Of a DNA stretch of 64,000 nucleotides, positions 9,735 to 23,600 are shown one piece after another. The position numbers and the translations under genes are program-made. This DNA is from Tillandsia leiboldiana (taxonomy: Eukaryota; Streptophyta; Magnoliopsida; Poales; Bromeliaceae): assembly GCA_029204045.2 (NCBI GenBank), contig CM055063.1:39527562-39591561 (forward strand), given 5' to 3'. The notes under the pieces are model-generated. The model made no database searches, was not told the DNA's origin, and was given only the letters and a program-made list of their open reading frames with translations. Numbering within the stretch: the first letter of the stretch is position 1; every line of letters begins with the position of its first letter.

Positions 9735-12700
9735 ATGGTTGAGGGTGGAAACATCAACAGACCCCCGTTATTCGATGGAACAAATTATGCCTACTGGAAA
9801 GTACGGATGAAAGCCTTTTTAATTTCCATCGACGAACGGGTGTGGCAATCAATTGAATTAGGATGGTCTAATCCAACTGAAATTATTGCTGATGTTCGCA
9901 CCATCAAACCTAGGTCGAAATGGACCAAGGAAGAGATAGACTTATCTTCTTACAATAGCGAAGGTGTTAACGCCTTATTTAATGCTTTGTCTCAAACTGA
10001 GTTCTCTCGCGTCTCGTCATGTGAGACTGCGAAAGAAATCTGGGATGTTCTTCAAGTTACACATGAGGGAACTAACCTAGTGAAGATTCAAAAGCTGCAA
10101 ATGCTTACGAGCAGGTTTGACTCTATTTTCATGGCAGAAAATGAATCTTTCACAGACTACTATACATGATTGCAAGACATTATAAACACATGTGCTAACT
10201 TGGGAGAGAAAATTCCAGAATTTAAAATTGTAAGAAAAATTTTAAGAACTCTTCCTGAAAGATTTCGATTCAAGGTTACGGCCATTGAAACTATTAAACA
10301 CCCGGACGAAATCCGTGTAGAAGAATTAGTTGGTTCATTACAAACTTATGAAATGACATTTCCTACTAACTATTCTTCTGGAAAAGCATCCTCTTCTAAG
10401 TCTTCAGGTTATGCGTTGAAAACAACAAAAGAAGAAGACGCGGATTCATCCTCCTCAGACGATGACGAGAACCTATCTATGGAGGACTTTGAGAAGCAGC
10501 TCGCTCTCTTGACAAGGAAGTTTCGCCGAAATTTTCGAAGGGGTAATTCATGCAAAACTCCATCCTTCGGAAAGTCGAAGAAAGGCAAAGGCTCTCCAAG
10601 TTACAAGCCAAGAAAGCAAGAGAACTTCTCAAAGGATAAGAAAAGCTCAGAAGGACAAGTCCAATGCTTCAAGTGCCGAGAATACGGCCATATCTCAACG
10701 GAGTGTCCAAATAAGAATCCGTCCAAGAAGAAGGCGATGCAAGCCGTCACTTGGGATGACACCTCAACGTCAAATGAGTCATCTTCCAGTGATGAAGAGA
10801 ACAACGCAACGGCATTCCACGCGTCCACATCTTCACCCTTCATGTGCTTAATGGCAAGTACATCCGACTCACTGTCCAACTCCACTGTTGAAAAGATTGC
10901 AACGGACGATGAATCGGATAATTCGGAAGGTGAAGACTTTGCTCTTGCCTACCATAAGCTTTTGAGGGATTCAAAGAAACTGGCAAAGCAAAACAAGAGT
11001 TTGAGAGGGAGATTGCAGGATCTCGAAGAAGAAGCAAAAAGGGCATCTTCTCTCTCAAACGCTCTTGAAGTGGAAAGGGATAATCTGATTAAAGTAAATG
11101 TTTTCCTTCAAGAGTCCAATGAGCATTTCAAGAAGAATTATGTAGATATGGTGAACAAAGCGAATTACTTCTTGAAGCTCTATGGCGAGGCTCGACAGGA
11201 AAAATTGGAAATGACGGAGACCATTTTACAACTCAAGGATGATCTAAAGCAATTTTCTTCTGGAAGGAGTAAGTTGGATAAGATTCTTGGTCTTGGTCAA
11301 ACAAACAAATTCGGCCTCGGATACAATCGAACTGAAGACAATTTTTGTTCGGTTGGGACAGTTTTTGTGCCTCAGTCGGTTTCTCCTCCTCCGACACCGG
11401 AATTGACGACAAACAACGACGACAAACCTACTTCCCCCTCTTCGGGATCGTCTAAAATAAAGGTATGTTTTCGTTGTGGTTATACAGGGCACATAAGAAG
11501 AAACTGCAAGAATGGAGCGCAAAGATCAAATCAAGCACATCTTGCAACTACTACCAATGAGTTCATTTCCCGCAAATCAAAGAAGGATCTTTCAAAAGGA
11601 AAGAACATCGGTAGTTCATCAAACAAGACGACGACGTCAAGAAAAAGCGATGGATCAATCAAGACGCTTTCACCAAAGGTATCAACTTCACAATCATTTC
11701 CGACGTACACCAAAACTCGAAAGGTTTGGGTACGCAAAGGTGAAATCTTCCCTTGTCTTCTTACTAATATTTCCTTGCATGCATATGATAATTCGTCTTG
11801 GTATCTGGATAGCGGTTGTTCCCGTCACATGACCGGTGACAAAAACTGCTTTCAAAATTTTGAGAAAATCTCCGGAGGACTTGTAGTTTTCGGAGACGGT
11901 CGGTCTTCCAAAATTGTTGGAAACAGTAGCTATTCCAGATGGCCCGATTCTGAATAATGTGTTATTTGTTGAAGGCCTTAAGACTAACCTCATAAGTATC
12001 AGTCAACTTTGTGACAATGGTTTTTCAGTTAATTTTTCATCTGTTGAATGTGTTGTAACTGATAAGGACCATGTTTTCTTTTTAAAGGGGGTTAGATCTG
12101 AAAACAATTGTTATGTTGTTCCCAATAAAATTTCTGAAAACTGTAACTTAGCCTCTTTGAATAATGAAACACTTTGGCATGAAAGGCTAGGTCATATAAA
12201 TTTTAAGGAACTTGCTAGAATTTCAAACAAAGACGAGGTCAAGGGGGTTCCAAAACTTTCACTTAAACAAAACATTGTGTGTGGTGGTTGCCAAAAGGGA
12301 AAACAATCCTGGACTGCACACAAGAACTTGAACCACGTTGGTACTAAACGGCCTTTGGAACTATTGCACATGGATTTAATGGGGCCAACACGTCAACCAT
12401 CTTTGGGAGGTAAATGGTATATTTTCTTATTGGTTGATGATTTCTCTAGATACTCATGGGTAGCATTTTTAAAAGAGAAAGCTGATACTTTTGATTCTTT
12501 TCACGAGATTTGCCATCGTATTATGATTGAAAAAAATGAAAAGATCATTCGTGTTAGAAGTGATAGAGGTGGAGAATTCATAAATTCTAAATTCATTGAT
12601 TTTTGCACTTCCAACGGCATTAAACATGAATTCTCAGCGCCCTATACACCTCAACAGAATGGTGTAGTCGAGCGCAAAAACAGGGTTGTACAAGAGATGG

Positions 12701-14845
12701 CACGTGTTATGCTTCATAGCCGGAATTTACCGTTATATTTTTGGGCTGAAGCTGTGAACACTGCAGTCTATGTTATTAATCGAGTTTATTTGCGCCTGGG
12801 AACTTTAAATACACCATATGAACTATGGTTTTGTAGAAAACCAAACATCAAATATTTTCGTATCTTTGGGAGTCGGTGTTACATTTTACGTGACCGCGAA
12901 AATCTTAGAAAATTTGACTCTCGAAGTGACCAAGGGATTTTTATGGGTTATTCTACAAACAGCAGAGCATATCGGGTATTTAACTTAGAATCTAAACGAT
13001 TGTAGAATCTATAAATATTAAAGTAGATGAAGCTTTTCACTTTGCATCTGATAAATCTACCCCTGATATCTCTCTTGATGATGATACTCCTGCAAATGCA
13101 TCTTCTCATAACAATTCTTCCAATAATGATGATGCATCTAATGGTTCTTCAAGTTTATCTGATGTGCAGGAATCATTTCATGTACCTCCGAGTACTCCGT
13201 TACCTCAAACGTTACGCATCTCCAAGGATCATCCAGAATCTAATATTATTGGAGACCCACAAGAAGGAGTCAGGACTCGGAGACTGTTGGTTTGTGGATT
13301 CGCTTGTTACGTTTCCTTAATTGAACCAAAGAACGTCGATGAAGCTCTTCAAGATGACTACTGGATTGAAGCAATACAGGAAGAGCTCCATCAGTTTGAA
13401 CGGAACAAAGTCTGGGAATTAACGACGCCTCCGAAGCAACACAATGTGATTGGTACTAAATGGATTTTCAAGAACAAGAAAAATGAGGATGGTACCATCA
13501 TTAGGAACAAAGCACGTTTAGTTGCTCAAGGCTACTCTCAAATAGAAGGTATAGACTTTGATGAAACTTTCGCCCCTGTAGCTAGACTCGAGTCCATTCG
13601 TATCCTATTTGCAATTGCTTGTCATTTTAAAATAAAACTCTTTCAAATGGACGTTAAGAGCGCATTTTTAAATGGGTTTTTAAATGAGGAAGTTTATGTG
13701 GCTCAACCGAAAGGTTTTGTAGACCTTAAACTACATAACCATGTTTTTCGTTTGAAAAAGGCTCTTTACGGTCTAAAACAAGCACCGCGAGCATGGTACG
13801 AAAGGTTAACGAAGCACCTTTTGGAGAAGGGCTATACTCGAGGGGGAGCAGACAAGACCTCTTTGTGAAGCATTATCGAAATAACTTCATTGTAGCACAA
13901 ATCTATGTCGATGACACCGTATTTGGTGCAACAAGAGATAATGATGCTTCTAAATTCGCTGAAACCATGGAAAGCGAATTTAAGATGTCCATGATGGGCG
14001 AACTGACATATTTTCTTGGATTGCAAGTGAAACAAAGTGACGATGGCATCCATCTGTGTCAATCCAAGTATGCAATGGAGTTGGTCAAAAAGTTTGGTTT
14101 AGAAATTTCTAAAGATTTTCCGACTTCAATGGGAACTAGCAATAAGGGATTAGGAAGTGAATCTCTCAGTGAGAATGTAGACGAGAAACTTTATCGCAGC
14201 ATGATTGGAAGTCTACTTTACCTCATGGCTAGTCGCCCAGACATATCCTTTAGTGTTGGGATTTGCGCGAGATATCAATCAGCACCAAAGGAGGTTCACC
14301 TGAAAGCGGTGAAACGGATCATCCGGTACATCAAAGGAACCATAAAGTTCGGATTTTGGTATCCTATGGGAACAAGTCTAGATATTGTTGGATATTCAGA
14401 TGCGGATTGGGCAGGATCTGTGGATGATCGGAAAAGTACGAGTGGTGCATGTTTTTATCTTGGCCATTGCCTTGTTGCGTGGCATAGTAAAAAGCAAAAC
14501 TGCATTGCACTCTCGACTGCCGAAGCGGAATATATCTCAGCGGGTAGTTGTTCAACCCAACTTATTTGGATGAAGAGTGTGTTGAGCGACTTCCGAATTT
14601 CAGCAACTTCGGTAACAATTCTCTGTGACAACACCAGTGCTATAAACATTTCCAAAAACCCTGTGTTGCACTCTAGAACAAAGCACATTGAACTTAGATA
14701 TCATTTTCTTAGAGAGCTAGTTGAATCAAATATTCTTCAACTTTCATATATTTCAACTGAAGATCAATTAGCTGACATTTTAACAAACCTTTGGATCAAA
14801 AACGTTTTATTCATTTGCGAAAGGCAATTGGAATGCTTTCCTTGA
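9735..14845 (+). pseudogene. copia gag-pol polyprotein gene A, broken by stop and frameshifts
   Basis: The start at 9735 opens with the usual copia gag N-terminus (PLFDGTNYAYWKVRMKAFL). The gag has two CCHC knuckles (CFKCREYGHISTEC near 10665 and CFRCGYTGHIRRNC near 11465). Then come protease (WYLDSGCSRHMTG, near 11805), integrase (zinc finger from HERLGH to CGGCQKG, about 12179-12290; catalytic core HMDLMGP, SDRGGEF and QNGVVERKN), reverse transcriptase (YVDD near 13905) and RNase H (DADWAGS; ALSTAEAEYIS). Breaks are an in-frame TGA at 10167-10169, a frameshift near 11920-11935, a missing base in an A run near 12995, a frameshift near 13855 and a missing A near 14785. The first, second and fourth are shared with copy B; the two A-run changes are not and look like sequencing errors. 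Confidence 0.92.
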
Positions 14846-16462
14846 AATAATTTCTTTTTGAAACCAATCCTTAGGTTAGGTTTTGTTTTTGTATTTTTGT
14901 TCTTTATCTATGGTTAGACATAGAACATTAATTGAGCATGTGTATTATTGACTTTAATAGCATCTTTTCGTCTATTTAGAAATTTATTATGCTTTGGATA
15001 TCATAATAATTCATTTGATGCAATGATCATTTATGTCAATTAAATCATCTTTGTTTTGATCAAAATCAATTTCTCTCTCAATGATCTCTTGGTATAGTTT
15101 TTATCTTATTTGACTATTTTGTCGAGTATGAAATCGAGATCAATTTTTGGTTGAATACTTTATATTTAAATAATTGATAGCCAATTGAGGGGGAGTCAAA
15201 GAAAAAGTGTTATGCTCAAAAGATGTGGAAAGAGTTACATCCCAATGAGAAGTGTGAAAACTACCACCACATGGAGGAAAGAGCTACCACCTCGATCGTC
15301 CGAGTACTGTGTACAGCTACCACATGTATACAAAGCATGGTTTTTCAAGTTGTCTAGATAAAATGCTTTTTGGAATACTTGACTCTGTCAAATTCCAAGG
15401 TTGGTATAAGGTGGGATTTTTATTAAAAGATGCTCAAAGAGCCACTCCTTACAATAAATTGACTAGATATATTATCTAACTTATCTGGGATTTCAGACAT
15501 CTATTGATCTTGGTATTTCATTTTCTTTACCAAATTGATGATTTGATAAAGGCATTACTCATAAGATCATGTTAGATGTGATTGAAGTTGTTCAACTTTA
15601 AGGGATTTAATTTTTATAAATTTTCGTTTCATTTGTTGGATGTTATTGATAGATTTGACATAATCTATTTCTTGTTGTATGAAACGATGATTTTCATTTA
15701 AAGTTGATACACAAAAGTGCTTACAATCTTTTTCTAGATTCTCTGGAATTTTTCTGAATTTTTCTGAAGAAAAAGTTTGGAGCCGGTCCGGACTGGACAA
15801 GCCGATCCGGACCCCGAACGCAGGAAAAATCCTGCGGGTAGTCGATCCGGACTGCATTCTTCGGGCAGTCCGGACCGCGGCTAGGGTTTATATGAAACGA
15901 AGTGGTTTTTGATTTTATTTCATCACAAGTTTTCATTTCTAAATCTCCTAACTTTCTCTCTCTAAAAAGCAAGGATCTTGGAGCCCTCTAAACTCATTCT
16001 CTTCACTTCAAAGTAAGTTATCTTGATCAAAATCTCGGTTTTTCACAGTTTTTCATATTTTTGCGCAAAACGTGATGAAAATCTCCTATCTTTTTCGTTT
16101 CTGGATGGTTTTTATCAAACTTCTTTTAAAATAAGAACTCTGGGAACATTAGTTTTGATTCTATGCTAGGTTTTCTCAGGATAAACGGATTTTTGGCCTT
16201 CGATTTCTAAAACTTCGGCTTTATGCATATTTTTGAGAATTTTGAAAATCATGGAATTGATCTATTTTTAAAATTCTTTTTGCAAAACTAATTTGCTCCC
16301 TAGTCTCTCTACACGATAATGATTGTTTTAGGTACAATTTTTAAAATTTTTGAAAATAAATAAGTTTTTCTCGTGTTCTTTGAGCTGGTCTTCACAGGAC
16401 ACTTCCTTCTTAAAGCACAAAGAGCAATGGAGTTTGCATGGATCATCTTTCTGCTAGTTGCA
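14846..16462 (+). other. copia internal non-coding region with second GTCCGGAC cluster
   Basis: These 1.6 kb between RNase H and the third ORF have no convincing frame. A purine tract (TTGAGGGGGAGTC) lies near 15185. At 15786-15875 there are two GTCCGGAC and two ATCCGGAC motifs, including the CCGGACCCCGAACG phrase seen in the LTR promoter. TTTATATG follows about 15 bp later. This could be an internal promoter for the third ORF. A pyrimidine-rich CTTCACAG, a possible splice acceptor, precedes the ORF. Confidence 0.5.
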
Positions 16463-17858
16463 ATGGTGCACACGAGAGCAACATAAATGAAGAGGGCAAG
16501 AACCTTTAAAAAAGGGAGATGTCTTCATGTGAAGACTCAGAGACTGAATTGAAATGAAGAGGTGAATTGGGACGAATTGATGGACGATGAAACAATGCCT
16601 ATCAAGTCGATGCGAAAGACCCCTGATTCACTAAAGGAAAGACTGCTATGGATAAAGGTAAAGCACCAATGACATCATCTATCTCATGAAAAGAAAAAGA
16701 CTGGCTCGACGGTTTGGACGAGCACGAGGGTTGAAATTAATGAACCAATAGCTCCGGATTCTCCACCCCCGTGAGGAACAAGTGTTCGTTAATGCGGATC
16801 GCCTAAGGGCGTTTGAGAATCGTGAATGCATTGGCAAGAGGCATGGTAATATTGAGGCTCTACGAGACCACTCCCTGAGTTTGGTATTTGATTGAACAAG
16901 CAAACCTTCTTCAAGTATGCCGATTCCCAAATGCTTGGATATTGTCTGCATGGCATAAGGACTTTCTAACAAATGCACGGCACCTTCGAGAAAATGAAAA
17001 CGTCCGATGGAGTTTTACACGAATATCCAAGGCACAAGGTTTATAATTACTCCATAATTGATTGGCGAGATTTTGGGAATGCAAGCCAGCAAGACAGGAG
17101 TTAACTACTTGAAAGAAAGAGTTTGACAAACACGATGTGGCAAATGGTTATAAAGGGAATATTTGGAGGGAACTCAATCAACGGAGAAATCTCAAATCCA
17201 AAGAACTTCGTCTTGAGTACCGTTTCCTAAACTTCATCACATGTTACAATATCCTTCCAAATATGCAGACGAAAGTCTTGAGATGGATCGAATGCTGTTT
17301 TTGTATCTCTTAGGACATCTGTCAGAGGCAATGGAATTAAATATCAACATTCCATACATTATTTGGAATAGAATGACAAGATATGTTGAGCATCCTCATC
17401 CCACGGAAAGAATCCCATTTCCATTTATTATAATGAGGATTTAAAGAAATTTCAGGTTGATATTAGTTCAACAACTTATCATCACTGTTTGGGCATGATC
17501 GATGAGTCCACCATTGTTAAGTCCCTTCATAAGTTGCCTCATGTCACTCCAATTCCTCCATGCGGAACGAAACCCAGTGTCGGCACTTCCGCATCACCAT
17601 CACAACCAGCACCCGCACCAGCGGATGAAGCATCACCTCATCCATCTATAAAGAACGCAACGTCTCTCCAACGAGCAGAGAGAATGTCATGAATTCATTG
17701 AAATGAAAGAAGAAATTCAGGTAGTGAAAAGGAACTTGAACTGATTACTGCATCTCAGATCACTTTGACTAAACAGTCTCATCAATGAAAAAGCTTATGA
17801 AGAGAATGTTTTCAAAAATGGGATGTAGTGCTCTGATGAATCCGACTCAGATGACTAA
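16463..17858 (+). pseudogene. copia third ORF (env-like / plant transposon protein domain), copy A, heavily indel-damaged
   Basis: This is the counterpart of the better copy at 27378-28805. The same segments can be picked out (ADRLRAFENRE; NINIPYIIWNRMTRYVEHPH; the coiled-coil C-terminus), but many one-base losses fragment the frame. Most fall in mononucleotide runs. The density of indels rises towards the N gap, so poor consensus quality is more likely than real decay. Confidence 0.75.
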
Positions 17859-18563
17859 TTCTTGCACTCAATTTTTTAATCTTCTTGTGCAGGTTTCAAT
17901 TTTCATTTTTTTTTAGTTTTAGCTCTCAAACTTTTGGTTCTTGAACTTGTTAACTATTCTCTCCATTTTGGCTGAGTTTTTGTGACAAAAGGGGGAGAGA
18001 GTATAGGAGAACTTTGAACAATGCACAATGCTCTGTGATTGACCATGACTACTTGTGTGAGAACAATGCTGAAACTAAGGTAAGTATAACTTTCAACTTT
18101 GGTTTTATACTAAGTTAGTATAACTTTCAACTTTGGTTTATATTGTTTTTGATGCATGCCTCAACTAACTATTCAACTAACTATTTGGCATGTATATAAC
18201 TAACAAGTTGCTTGTTGACTAACCTTTCTATGACATTTGGATTTCTATTGCTTAGAAGATATGTCGATTTTTTATTGTGATTTTCATACATATCTGAATT
18301 TGCAAATGTCAAATGAGTAAAAACTCTATCTCTGTGTTTGGTTTTGATTGTTGAAAATTCTTGAGGTATCTAACGATCTCTTTTGTCAAGAATGATTTCT
18401 TTTTGCAGAGATTACAGATGTCTAAGTCTAGAGTCTGTTTTAGGAGTTTAACTCATGTATTTATCTTTATTTGGATCTCCAATAAATTTTTGTTGTATGG
18501 TGATATCAACAAAAATATCTTTTTGAATTTTCTTGAGTGGATTTGTGTTTTGTCACGAAACCG

Positions 18564-18576
18564 CCAAAGGGGAGAT
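18564..18576 (+). other. Polypurine tract, copia A
   Basis: CCAAAGGGGAGAT directly precedes the LTR start TGTTACGG. This is the plus-strand priming site. A similar purine block (GGGGGAGAGAG) lies about 590 bp upstream. Confidence 0.8.
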
Positions 18577-19804
18577 TGTTACGGAATTTTGGTTTGGCGT
18601 AAGATTGAAGATGAAGAAGTTTGAATCATATACCTCAATCTCAGAAGAAGAATTCAAAAGGATCAGGTACGTTTAACTAAAGATTTATGGTGATCCGAAT
18701 ACTTCTTATAGTGTAGAAACACTTGGATGAATTTTGATTGCATAAAAATCAAAACTGGGCATTTTACATGTTCAGAGTCCGACCGTGGATCTCAGTCCGG
18801 ACCCCGAACGTAGGTTTGTTCATGTGCAATTCCAGTCCGGACCTTGGAAATTTAAGTCCGGACCCCGAACGTGAATTGTTGAAATTGCATGAACAGTCCG
18901 GACCGTGGATTGCAGTCCGGACCCCGAATGTCGTCTTTTCTGGAAAAAGTCTGTTTCGCTGAGACAGTCCGGACCGTCAATTCCAGTCCGGACTGTCGTC
19001 CTGTAAATTCCAGAATTGGTTAGTTTTTTATGCTTATCTTCTTCCAATGGTTTCTAACCTATAAATAGACCCTATGATTCATCTTTTAGGGTAACGCGAA
19101 AATACGACCGAAATAGAAAAATCCACATATAGAGAAGAAAGGAAATACTAGATTTATTCTATGTTTCTTCATCTATATTATTAATTTGATTCTAGGTTTT
19201 CCAAACTCAGATTTTGAGTAGAATCAAATTAATGAATACTTAGATGGTATTTCCGATCTATTTCTAATCTAAGTATTCGGCAGGATCAATCACACACCCA
19301 AAAACAACGATTTTCCAAAATCGGCGCGTGGACTCGCGTGGCCTTGTGGATTCAAGGTGCTACCGCTCTCGTGGTTTCGGAGCGAGGTACGTTCGTGGAT
19401 TCGAGACGTGCTACTGGGTGAAGACCGTGGATTCGGTCGGTGGGGACGTCGTGGACTCGACGTTGGACGCCGTGGATTCGGCGTTGGGCGCTGATCGTGG
19501 ATTCGAGAAGCGTTGCGGAGCGAGCGGAGAAGATCTACTAGGAGCGTATGGAAAAGGTTGAGTCGTCTGTGAGTACGGTATAATCACCTTGTACGTGTTT
19601 ATTCTAGTGGATTTCGCCGTGTGATCGGTCCCGTGGTTTTTTACTCCGGTTTGGAGTTTTTTCCATGTAAAATCTTGCGTGTTTATTTTTATTTCCGCAT
19701 TGGGTTTTATTGCGCAATGATTTTTGAGTGTTTAGGTTTACACCTATTCACCCCCCCTCTAGGTGTTTTTTCCCCCCTATTTAGATCCAATTATACATAC
19801 CCGA
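18577..19804 (+). repeat. 3' LTR of copia A, running into the gap
   Basis: The full-length LTR opens with TGTTACGGAATTT and ends ...ATACCCGA at the first N. It has one-base losses relative to the other copies; for example, the first GTCCGGAC reads GTCCGAC near 18777. The final bases resemble the 3' LTR of B (ACCGAACA) rather than the 5' LTRs (ACCCAACA). Confidence 0.88.
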
Positions 19805-19904
19805 NNNNNNNNNNNNNNNNNNNNNNNNNNNNNNNNNNNNNNNNNNNNNNNNNNNNNNNNNNNNNNNNNNNNNNNNNNNNNNNNNNNNNNNNNNNNNNNN
19901 NNNN
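19805..19904. other. Assembly gap of exactly 100 N
   Basis: Exactly 100 N, a conventional placeholder for a gap of unknown size. It joins a contig ending in a copia 3' LTR to one starting inside a copia 5' LTR. Confidence 0.99.
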
Positions 19905-20609
19905 AAAAATAACGACCGAAATAGAAAATCCCATATAGGAGAAGAAAGGAAATACTAGATTAATTCTATGTTTCTTCATCTATATATTAATTTGATTCTA
20001 GGTTTTCCAAACTCAGATTTTGAGTAGAATCAATTAATGAATACTTAGATGGTATTTCCGATCTATTTCTAATCTAAGTATTCGGCGGATCATCACCACC
20101 CAAAAACAACGATTTTCCCAAAATCGGCGCGTGGACTCGCGTGGCCTTGTGGATTCAAGGTGCAACCGCTCTCGTGGATTCGGAGCGAGGTACGTTCGTG
20201 GATTCGAGAAGTGCTACTGGGTGAAGACCGTGGATTCGGTCGGACGTCGTGGACTCGACGTTGGACGCCGTGGATTCGGCGTTGGGCGCAGATCGTGGAT
20301 TCGAGAAGCGTTGCGGAGCGAGCGGAGAAGATCTACTCTAGGAGCGTATGGAAAAGGTTGAGTCGTCTGTGAGTACGGTATATCACCTTGTACGTGTTTA
20401 ATTCTAGTGGATTTCGCCGTGTGATCGGTCCCGTGGTTTTTTACCTCCGGTTTGGAGTTTTCCACGTAAAAATCTTGCGTGTTTATTTTTATTTCCGCAT
20501 TGGGTTTTATTGCATAATAATTTTTTGAGTGTTTATGGTTTACCACCTATTCACCCCCCCTCTAGGTGTTTTTTTCCCCTATTTAGATCCAATTATACAT
20601 AACCCAACA
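19905..20609 (+). repeat. 5' LTR of copia B, partial
   Basis: Only the R/U5 side is present, beginning at the segment just after the TATA box and ending ACCCAACA. The GTGGATTCG repeats are included. The palindrome cluster and TATA box would lie in or beyond the gap. Confidence 0.9.
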
Positions 20610-20611
20610 AG

Positions 20612-20623
20612 TGGTATCAGAGC
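20612..20623 (+). other. Primer-binding site (initiator Met tRNA), copia B
   Basis: TGGTATCAGAGC lies two bases after the LTR end. Confidence 0.93.
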
Positions 20624-20641
20624 GGGAATAGGGTTGTAACA

Positions 20642-23600
20642 ATGGTTGAGGGGGTGGAAACATCAACAGACCCCCGTTATTCGATGGAACAAATTATGCC
20701 TACTGGAAAGTACGGATGAAAGCCTTTTTAATTTCCATCGACGAACGGGTGTGGGCAATCAATTGAATTAGGATGGTCTAATCCAACTGAAATTATTGCT
20801 GATGTTCGCACCATCAAACCTAGGTCGAAATGGACCAAGGAAGAGATAGACTTATCTTCTTACAATAGCGAAGGTGTTAACGCCTTATTTAATGCTTTGT
20901 CTCAAACTGAGTTCTCTCGCGTCTCGTCATGTGAGACTGCGAAAGAATCTGGGATGTTCTTCAAGTTACACATGAGGGAACTAACCTAGTGAAGATTCAA
21001 AGCTGCAAATGCTTACGAGCAGGTTTGACTCTATTTTCATGGCAGAAAATGAATCTTTCACAGACTACTATACATGATTGCAAGACATTATAAACACATG
21101 TGCTAACTTGGGAGAGAAAAAATTCCAGAATTTAAAATTGTAAGAAAAATTTTAAGAACTCTTCCTGAAAGATTCGATTCCAAGGTTACGCCATTGAAAC
21201 TATTAAACACCCGGACGAAATCCGTGTAGAAGAATTAGTTGGTTCATTACAAACTTATGAAATGACATATTCCTACTAACTATTCTTCTGGAAAAGCATC
21301 CTCTTCTAAGTCTTCAGGTTATGCGTTGAAAACAACAAAAGAAGAAGACGCGGATTCATCCTCCTCAGACGATGACGAGAACCTATCTATGGAGGACTTT
21401 GAGAAGCAGCTCGCTCTCTTGACAAGGAAGTTTCGCCGAAATTTTCGAAGGGGTAATTCATGCAAAACTCCATCCTTCGGAAAGTCGAAGAAAGGCAAAG
21501 GCTCTCCAAGTTACAAGCAAGAAAGCAAGAGAACTTCTCAAAGGATAAGAAAAGCTCAGAAGGACAAGTCCAATGCTTCAAGTGCCGAGAATACGGCCAT
21601 ATCTCAACGGAGTGTCCAAATAAGAATCCGTCCAAGAAGAAGGCAGATGCAAGCCGTCACTTGGGATGACACCTCAACGTCAAATGAGTCATCTTCCAGT
21701 GATGAAGAGAACAACGCAACGGCATTCCACGCGTCCACATCTTCACCCTTCATGTGCTTAATGGCAAGTACATCCGACTCACTGTCCAACTCCACTGTTG
21801 AAAAGATTGCAACGGACGATGAATCGGATAATTTCGGAAGGTGAAGACTTTGCTCTTGCCTACCATAAGCTTTTGAGGGATTCAAAGAAACTGGCAAAGC
21901 AAAACAAGAGTTTGAGAGGGAGATTGCAGGATCTCGAAGAAGAAGCAAAAAGGGCATCTTCTCTCTCAAACGCTCTTGAAGTGGAAAGGGATAATCTGAT
22001 TAAAGTAAATGTTTTCCTTCAAGAGTCCAATGAGCATTTCAAGAAGAATTATGTAGATATGGTGAACAAAGCGAATTACTTCTTGAAGCTCTATGGCGAG
22101 GCTCGACAGGAAAAATTGGAAATGACGGAGACCATTTTACAACTCAAGGATGATCTAAAGCAATTTTCTTCTGGAAGGAGTAAGTTGGATAAGATTCTTG
22201 GTCTTGGTCAAACAAACAAATTCGGCCTCGGATACAATCGAACTGAAGACAATTTTTGTTCGGTTGGGACAGTTTTTGTGCCTCAGTCGGTTTCTCCTCC
22301 TCCGACACCGGAATTGACGACAAACAACGACGACAAACCTACTTCCCCCTCTTCGGGATCGTCTAAAATAAAGGTATGTTTTCGTTGTGGTTATACAGGG
22401 CACATAAGAAGAAACTGCAAGAATGGAGCGCAAAGATCAAATCAAGCACATCTTGCAACTACTACCAATGAGTTCATTTCCCGCAAATCAAAGAAGGATC
22501 TTTCAAAAGGAAAGAACATCGGTAGTTCATCAAACAAGACGACGACGTCAAGAAAAAGCGATGGATCAATCAAGACGCTTTCACCAAAGGTATCAACTTC
22601 ACAATCATTTCCGACGTACACCAAAACTCGAAAGGTTTGGGTACGCAAAGGTGAAATCTTCCCTTGTCTTCTTACTAATATTTCCTTGCATGCATATGAT
22701 AATTCGTCTTGGTATCTGGATAGCGGTTGTTCCCGTCACATGACCGGTGACAAAAACTGCTTTCAAAATTTTGAGAAAATCTCCGGAGGACTTGTAGTTT
22801 TCGGAGACGGTCGGTCTTCCAAAATTGTTGGAAACAGTAGCTATTCCAGATGGCCCGATTCTGAATAATGTGTTATTTGTTGAAGGCCTTAAGACTAACC
22901 TCATAAGTATCAGTCAACTTTGTGACAATGGTTTTTCAGTTAATTTTTCATCTGTTGAATGTGTTGTAACTGATAAGGACCATGTTTTCTTTTTAAAGGG
23001 GGTTAGATCTGAAAACAATTGTTATGTTGTTCCCAATAAAATTTCTGAAAACTGTAACTTAGCCTCTTTGAATAATGAAACACTTTGGCATGAAAGGCTA
23101 GGTCATATAAATTTTAAGGAACTTGCTAGAATTTCAAACAAAGACGAGGTCAAGGGGGTTCCAAAACTTTCACTTAAACAAAACATTGTGTGTGGTGGTT
23201 GCCAAAAGGGAAAACAATCCTGGACTGCACACAAGAACTTGAACCACGTTGGTACTAAACGGCCTTTGGAACTATTGCACATGGATTTAATGGGGCCAAC
23301 ACGTCAACCATCTTTGGGAGGTAAATGGTATATTTTCTTATTGGTTGATGATTTCTCTAGATACTCATGGGTAGCATTTTTAAAAGAGAAAGCTGATACT
23401 TTTGATTCTTTTCACGAGATTTGCCATCGTATTATGATTGAAAAAAATGAAAAGATCATTCGTGTTAGAAGTGATAGAGGTGGAGAATTCATAAATTCTA
23501 AATTCATTGATTTTTGCACTTCCAACGGCATTAAACATGAATTCTCAGCGCCCTATACACCTCAACAGAATGGTGTAGTCGAGCGCAAAAACAGGGTTGT

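Larger units (their letters stand above)
8494..19804 (+). mobile_element. Ty1/copia element A (Sirevirus-like), left of the assembly gap
   Basis: The order is 5' LTR, initiator-Met primer-binding site, gag, protease, integrase, reverse transcriptase, RNase H, a third env-like ORF, polypurine tract and 3' LTR. Integrase before reverse transcriptase defines Ty1/copia. The third ORF and the repeated purine tracts ahead of the 3' LTR suggest the Sirevirus branch. The first 24 bp of the 5' LTR are missing. The sequence becomes rich in single-base deletions from about 16.4 kb to the N gap. It is almost identical to element B and may be the same locus assembled twice. Confidence 0.9.

Noticed and set aside
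10150..11960. Programmed stop readthrough or frameshift in copia gag-pol
   Set aside because: The TGA lies inside the gag domain rather than at a gag-pol border, and the later frameshift lies between protease and integrase with no slippery heptamer or pseudoknot that I can see. Plain lesions are simpler.
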